The notes under the pieces: generated by a model
What the model saw: the letters and a program-made list of their open reading frames with translations, nothing else
Databases searched by the model: none
Told to the model about the DNA's origin: nothing
In this document: positions 6,213-8,180 of the stretch, piece by piece
How positions within the stretch are numbered: position 1 is the first letter of the stretch
Layout: each line of letters begins with the position of its first letter
Program-made: the position numbers and the translations under genes
Origin: Turicibacter sp.
GTDB lineage: Bacteria; Bacillota; Bacilli; MOL361; Turicibacteraceae
Direction of reading: 5' to 3'
Assembly: GCA_030531025.1 (NCBI GenBank)
Contig: JAUMTV010000133.1
Location: forward strand, 1-8,180
Length of the DNA: 8,180 nucleotides

Positions 6213-7616
6213 GTGAAGGCAACGAGATCAGAGTTAAATGAACTGTATGGAGCAGCTAGTGATTTTGAAAAGTTACATCCTTGGGAATGGATTAGTGAAT
6301 ATCAATTATTTGTCGTTGAAGACCCAGAAACACATTTAATGGGATTTTGTTGTATCGTTGGAAGCCAAGCACAGGAGAAAGGATTAAAAGTTTATCTTGG
6401 AATAGATGGACTTGAACAATATTTAAAAATGCTTGATTCAAAACACTTAACGATTGAAGATGAAACGTTTGGTGACCTTTTATCTCGAGAAACGTGTTTA
6501 TCGGTAAGTTTTCATTCTTTACAACAATTAAAAAGGGAGGATGAACAATTACTGAAAGAACCAGAAATTGAAGTTCATAGTTGCGAACAATTTCCTAAAT
6601 TTAAAGATTGCCTATCAGGTTTTTTACCAGTAAGTTTAAGTGGTGGTTGGCAATGTCGATTTTTAACTCAGGCATTAAATCAAATATCAGAACTTGCATT
6701 ATTAATTAAAAATACACCTTCCTTTTCTTTAGAAGCTGATCAAGTTCTATTAAGAGTTCAGGATCTTGAAGGAAGTTGGAAAACATTAAAAATTTCTTTA
6801 TCAGTCTTTTTAGAACAACTCAATGAAACAGGAGCTCACTATGAAAATGAATTAGCAGCTTATCGTATTTCAAAATTACCAAGTACGAATATGATATTTG
6901 AAATTGCTCAATTTTTAATGCCAAGTCCGGTAGAGGAAAAAGACAACTCACGTCCTTACTATCCAATGATTACAGCAGTTGTTGAACAAGAATCAAAACA
7001 ATTAGTATTTGCAGAGATGTCCAATCCAAGCTTACAAAGTCAAGAAGAAGTTGTCGCACAGTTTGCGAATACATTATTAAAAGAGTTAGAGTTTAAGCCT
7101 CAATGCTTAGTGACCGATTGTGAGCCTGTCATTAAACACTTTAAAGATTTTTCATTAAAAACGAAAATTCCTCTCAAAAAAGTTCCAAAGCTAGAAGTAG
7201 CGAGTGAATTTGTTAGTGATTTATTAAAAATAGAACGTGAGTTAGATGAGTCTATTGATTTCGATGAGGAAGAAAATCTTAATTTATTATTATTAACAAC
7301 TCAGGAGATTTGCCGAAATATATTAGAGTGTGAAAGCCTCAGTCGTCATTTATCAAGTGAGGTTAAACAACAATTTACAAATATAGTTGAACTATTTCAT
7401 GTTGTTATGCTGGGCCACTTCAAAGAATTTCCTGATCATTGGAGTATTGAAAATGTTGAACGTGCGTGTAAAGAAATCTTGCCAGGTCTATTAACAGAAG
7501 AGGAGTTAAAATTAGTTCCAGAAATTTTAAATCATTATTTCAGTGTCGTTGGAGAAGCTGAATTGATTCCAGATTACATCCATCTTCAAAACTGTGTTTC
7601 TCAAGTTTACTTATAG
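6213..7616 (+). CDS. Uncharacterised DUF7309/DUF6930-like protein, copy 2
   Basis: This 467-residue cytosolic protein is paralogous to the product of 1888-3270. The N-terminal part shows LYGAASDFEKLHPWEW and VEDPETHLMGFCC, matching copy 1 position by position and closer to what I remember of the DUF7309 pattern. The middle, from AYRISKLPSTN (216-226) through SRPYYPMITAVVEQES (246-261), is DUF6930-like. The acidic helical tail contains HFKEFPDHW (402-410), matching KEFGELPGSW in copy 1. The SFRG...WP block of copy 1 is not preserved here: the equivalent stretch (about 120-146) reads VHSCEQFPKF...GGW, so this copy has diverged in the first domain. An upstream in-frame TTG (6117) is rejected as start because it lacks a Shine-Dalgarno and lies before the predicted promoter. 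Function is unknown. The gene is divergent from the flavodiiron gene with 289 bases between start codons. Confidence 0.85.
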   Translation: MKATRSELNELYGAASDFEKLHPWEWISEYQLFVVEDPETHLMGFCCIVGSQAQEKGLKVYLGIDGLEQYLKMLDSKHLTIEDETFGDLLSRETCLSVSFHSLQQLKREDEQLLKEPEIEVHSCEQFPKFKDCLSGFLPVSLSGGWQCRFLTQALNQISELALLIKNTPSFSLEADQVLLRVQDLEGSWKTLKISLSVFLEQLNETGAHYENELAAYRISKLPSTNMIFEIAQFLMPSPVEEKDNSRPYYPMITAVVEQESKQLVFAEMSNPSLQSQEEVVAQFANTLLKELEFKPQCLVTDCEPVIKHFKDFSLKTKIPLKKVPKLEVASEFVSDLLKIERELDESIDFDEEENLNLLLLTTQEICRNILECESLSRHLSSEVKQQFTNIVELFHVVMLGHFKEFPDHWSIENVERACKEILPGLLTEEELKLVPEILNHYFSVVGEAELIPDYIHLQNCVSQVYL

Positions 7617-7639
7617 TTAATGAGACGAAAGAACAATAA

Positions 7640-7667
7640 AAAGCCTACTTCATTTGAAGTAGGCTTT
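7640..7667. terminator. Bidirectional terminator between copy 2 and the yidC remnant
   Basis: A 12-bp perfect stem (7640-7651 with 7656-7667) encloses the four-base loop ATTT, with core GCCTACTTC/GAAGTAGGC. On the - strand the hairpin is followed by TTTTTATTG, a proper U-run. On the + strand only three T's follow before AAAC. It is therefore best suited to - strand transcripts (the yidC-like gene) and probably also serves the + strand gene ending at 7616. Confidence 0.85.
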
Positions 7668-7679
7668 AAACAATTAATA

Positions 7680-8180
7680 CTATTTTTTAGGGGTTGGGTG
7701 TTTAAAAATAAATGATTGAATAATTGTCATAATCGAACTTGTTAAGAAATATAAACCAAAGGCAAATGGTGTTCCGATAGTAATTGAGAACATTGCAAAT
7801 GGAAGATAGTATGTCATGACTTTTAGCATCATATCGCTTGTTTGATTTTTTTGATCACTCGTTGTAGCGGCATGTTTTTATTCATTAAGCGTTGAGAATA
7901 AATTGTTAATTCCGCAACAACGAAAGCTAATATGTAGTTTTGAATAGTCTTATTGATCCTAAATTAATGCTAAAAAATTCAGCTACGGCAGCATCTTTAA
8001 TTAATGGATGACGAGAAATCGCTTGATAGAAGGCTAAGAAAACTGGTATCTGTAAAAGTGATGTTAAGCAAGCTGTCATCGGGTTATATATAAGTCCAGA
8101 TAAGTTTTTCACCTCATAAAAACTTTTAAGCCCTACTAATGGAGGAAACATGCTTCGCATGGTAGGTGACCCATTCCCTA
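7680..8180 (-). pseudogene. YidC/Oxa1-family membrane protein insertase, frameshifted and cut by the window edge
   Basis: Three overlapping reading frames on the - strand together give the C-terminal part of a YidC/Oxa1 insertase, which in Firmicutes (SpoIIIJ/OxaA type) inserts and folds membrane proteins with or after Sec. Frame A runs from the edge (8180) to a TAG at 7927-7929. It contains YNPMTACLTSLLQIPVFLAF, then YQAISRHPLIKD, equivalent to the NPxAGCLPxLxQxPxxxAxY(Q/R)AI core. Near 7950-7957 homology shifts to frame B (YILAFVVAELTIYSQRLMNK). Near 7867-7871 it shifts to frame C (SDMMLKVMTYYLPFAMFSIT, then GTPFAFGLYFLTSSIMTII), ending at TAG 7680-7682. Each step fits loss of one base. The usual AGCLP is altered to TACLT and the sequence before it is degenerate, which argues for real decay over sequencing error. 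The 5' end is off the window. Confidence 0.85.

Noticed and set aside
7927..8160. A separate small 77-residue membrane protein on the - strand
   Set aside because: Its sequence is the middle of YidC, and the rest of YidC follows directly in the other two frames, so it is a fragment of a broken gene.

Overview
This is an AT-rich window with Firmicutes-style Shine-Dalgarno sequences (AAGGAG/GGAGG), strong A/T-flanked hairpin terminators and anaerobe-type enzymes. It looks like chromosome of a low-GC anaerobic Bacillota. Protein flavour suggests an Erysipelotrichia/Turicibacter-like gut anaerobe; this placement is inferred from recognition and was not tested by a search.

Layout, left to right. 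(1) The 3' part of a sugar O-acetyltransferase gene of the maa/lacA/nodL family (+), cut by the left edge. (2) A monocistronic iron-dependent lactaldehyde reductase / 1,2-propanediol dehydrogenase, FucO-like (+), ending at a very long hairpin terminator. (3) A 460-residue uncharacterised cytosolic protein (+) with a DUF7309-like N-terminal half and a DUF6930-like middle. (4) A convergent gene on the - strand for an 872-residue flavodiiron protein in which the diiron/FMN core, a short-spaced rubredoxin and an NADH:rubredoxin-reductase module are fused. It shares a bidirectional terminator with gene 3. (5) Divergent from gene 4, a 467-residue paralogue of gene 3 (+). (6) At the right edge on the - strand, the 3' part of a YidC/Oxa1-type membrane insertase gene broken by at least two frameshifts, facing gene 5 across a shared hairpin.

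How the genes fit together. The FucO-like enzyme would reduce lactaldehyde to propanediol (NADH re-oxidation during deoxy-sugar fermentation). The flavodiiron fusion would use NADH to reduce O2 to water, or NO to N2O, as a one-polypeptide detoxification chain. Each gene appears to be its own transcription unit, so these links are metabolic inference, not operon evidence. The most open question is the pair of paralogous unknown-function proteins bracketing the flavodiiron gene. They share domain order, a C-terminal helical tail and a 13-base promoter/leader string at nearly the same distance from both start codons. No RNA genes, CRISPR arrays, insertion sequences or attachment sites were seen.
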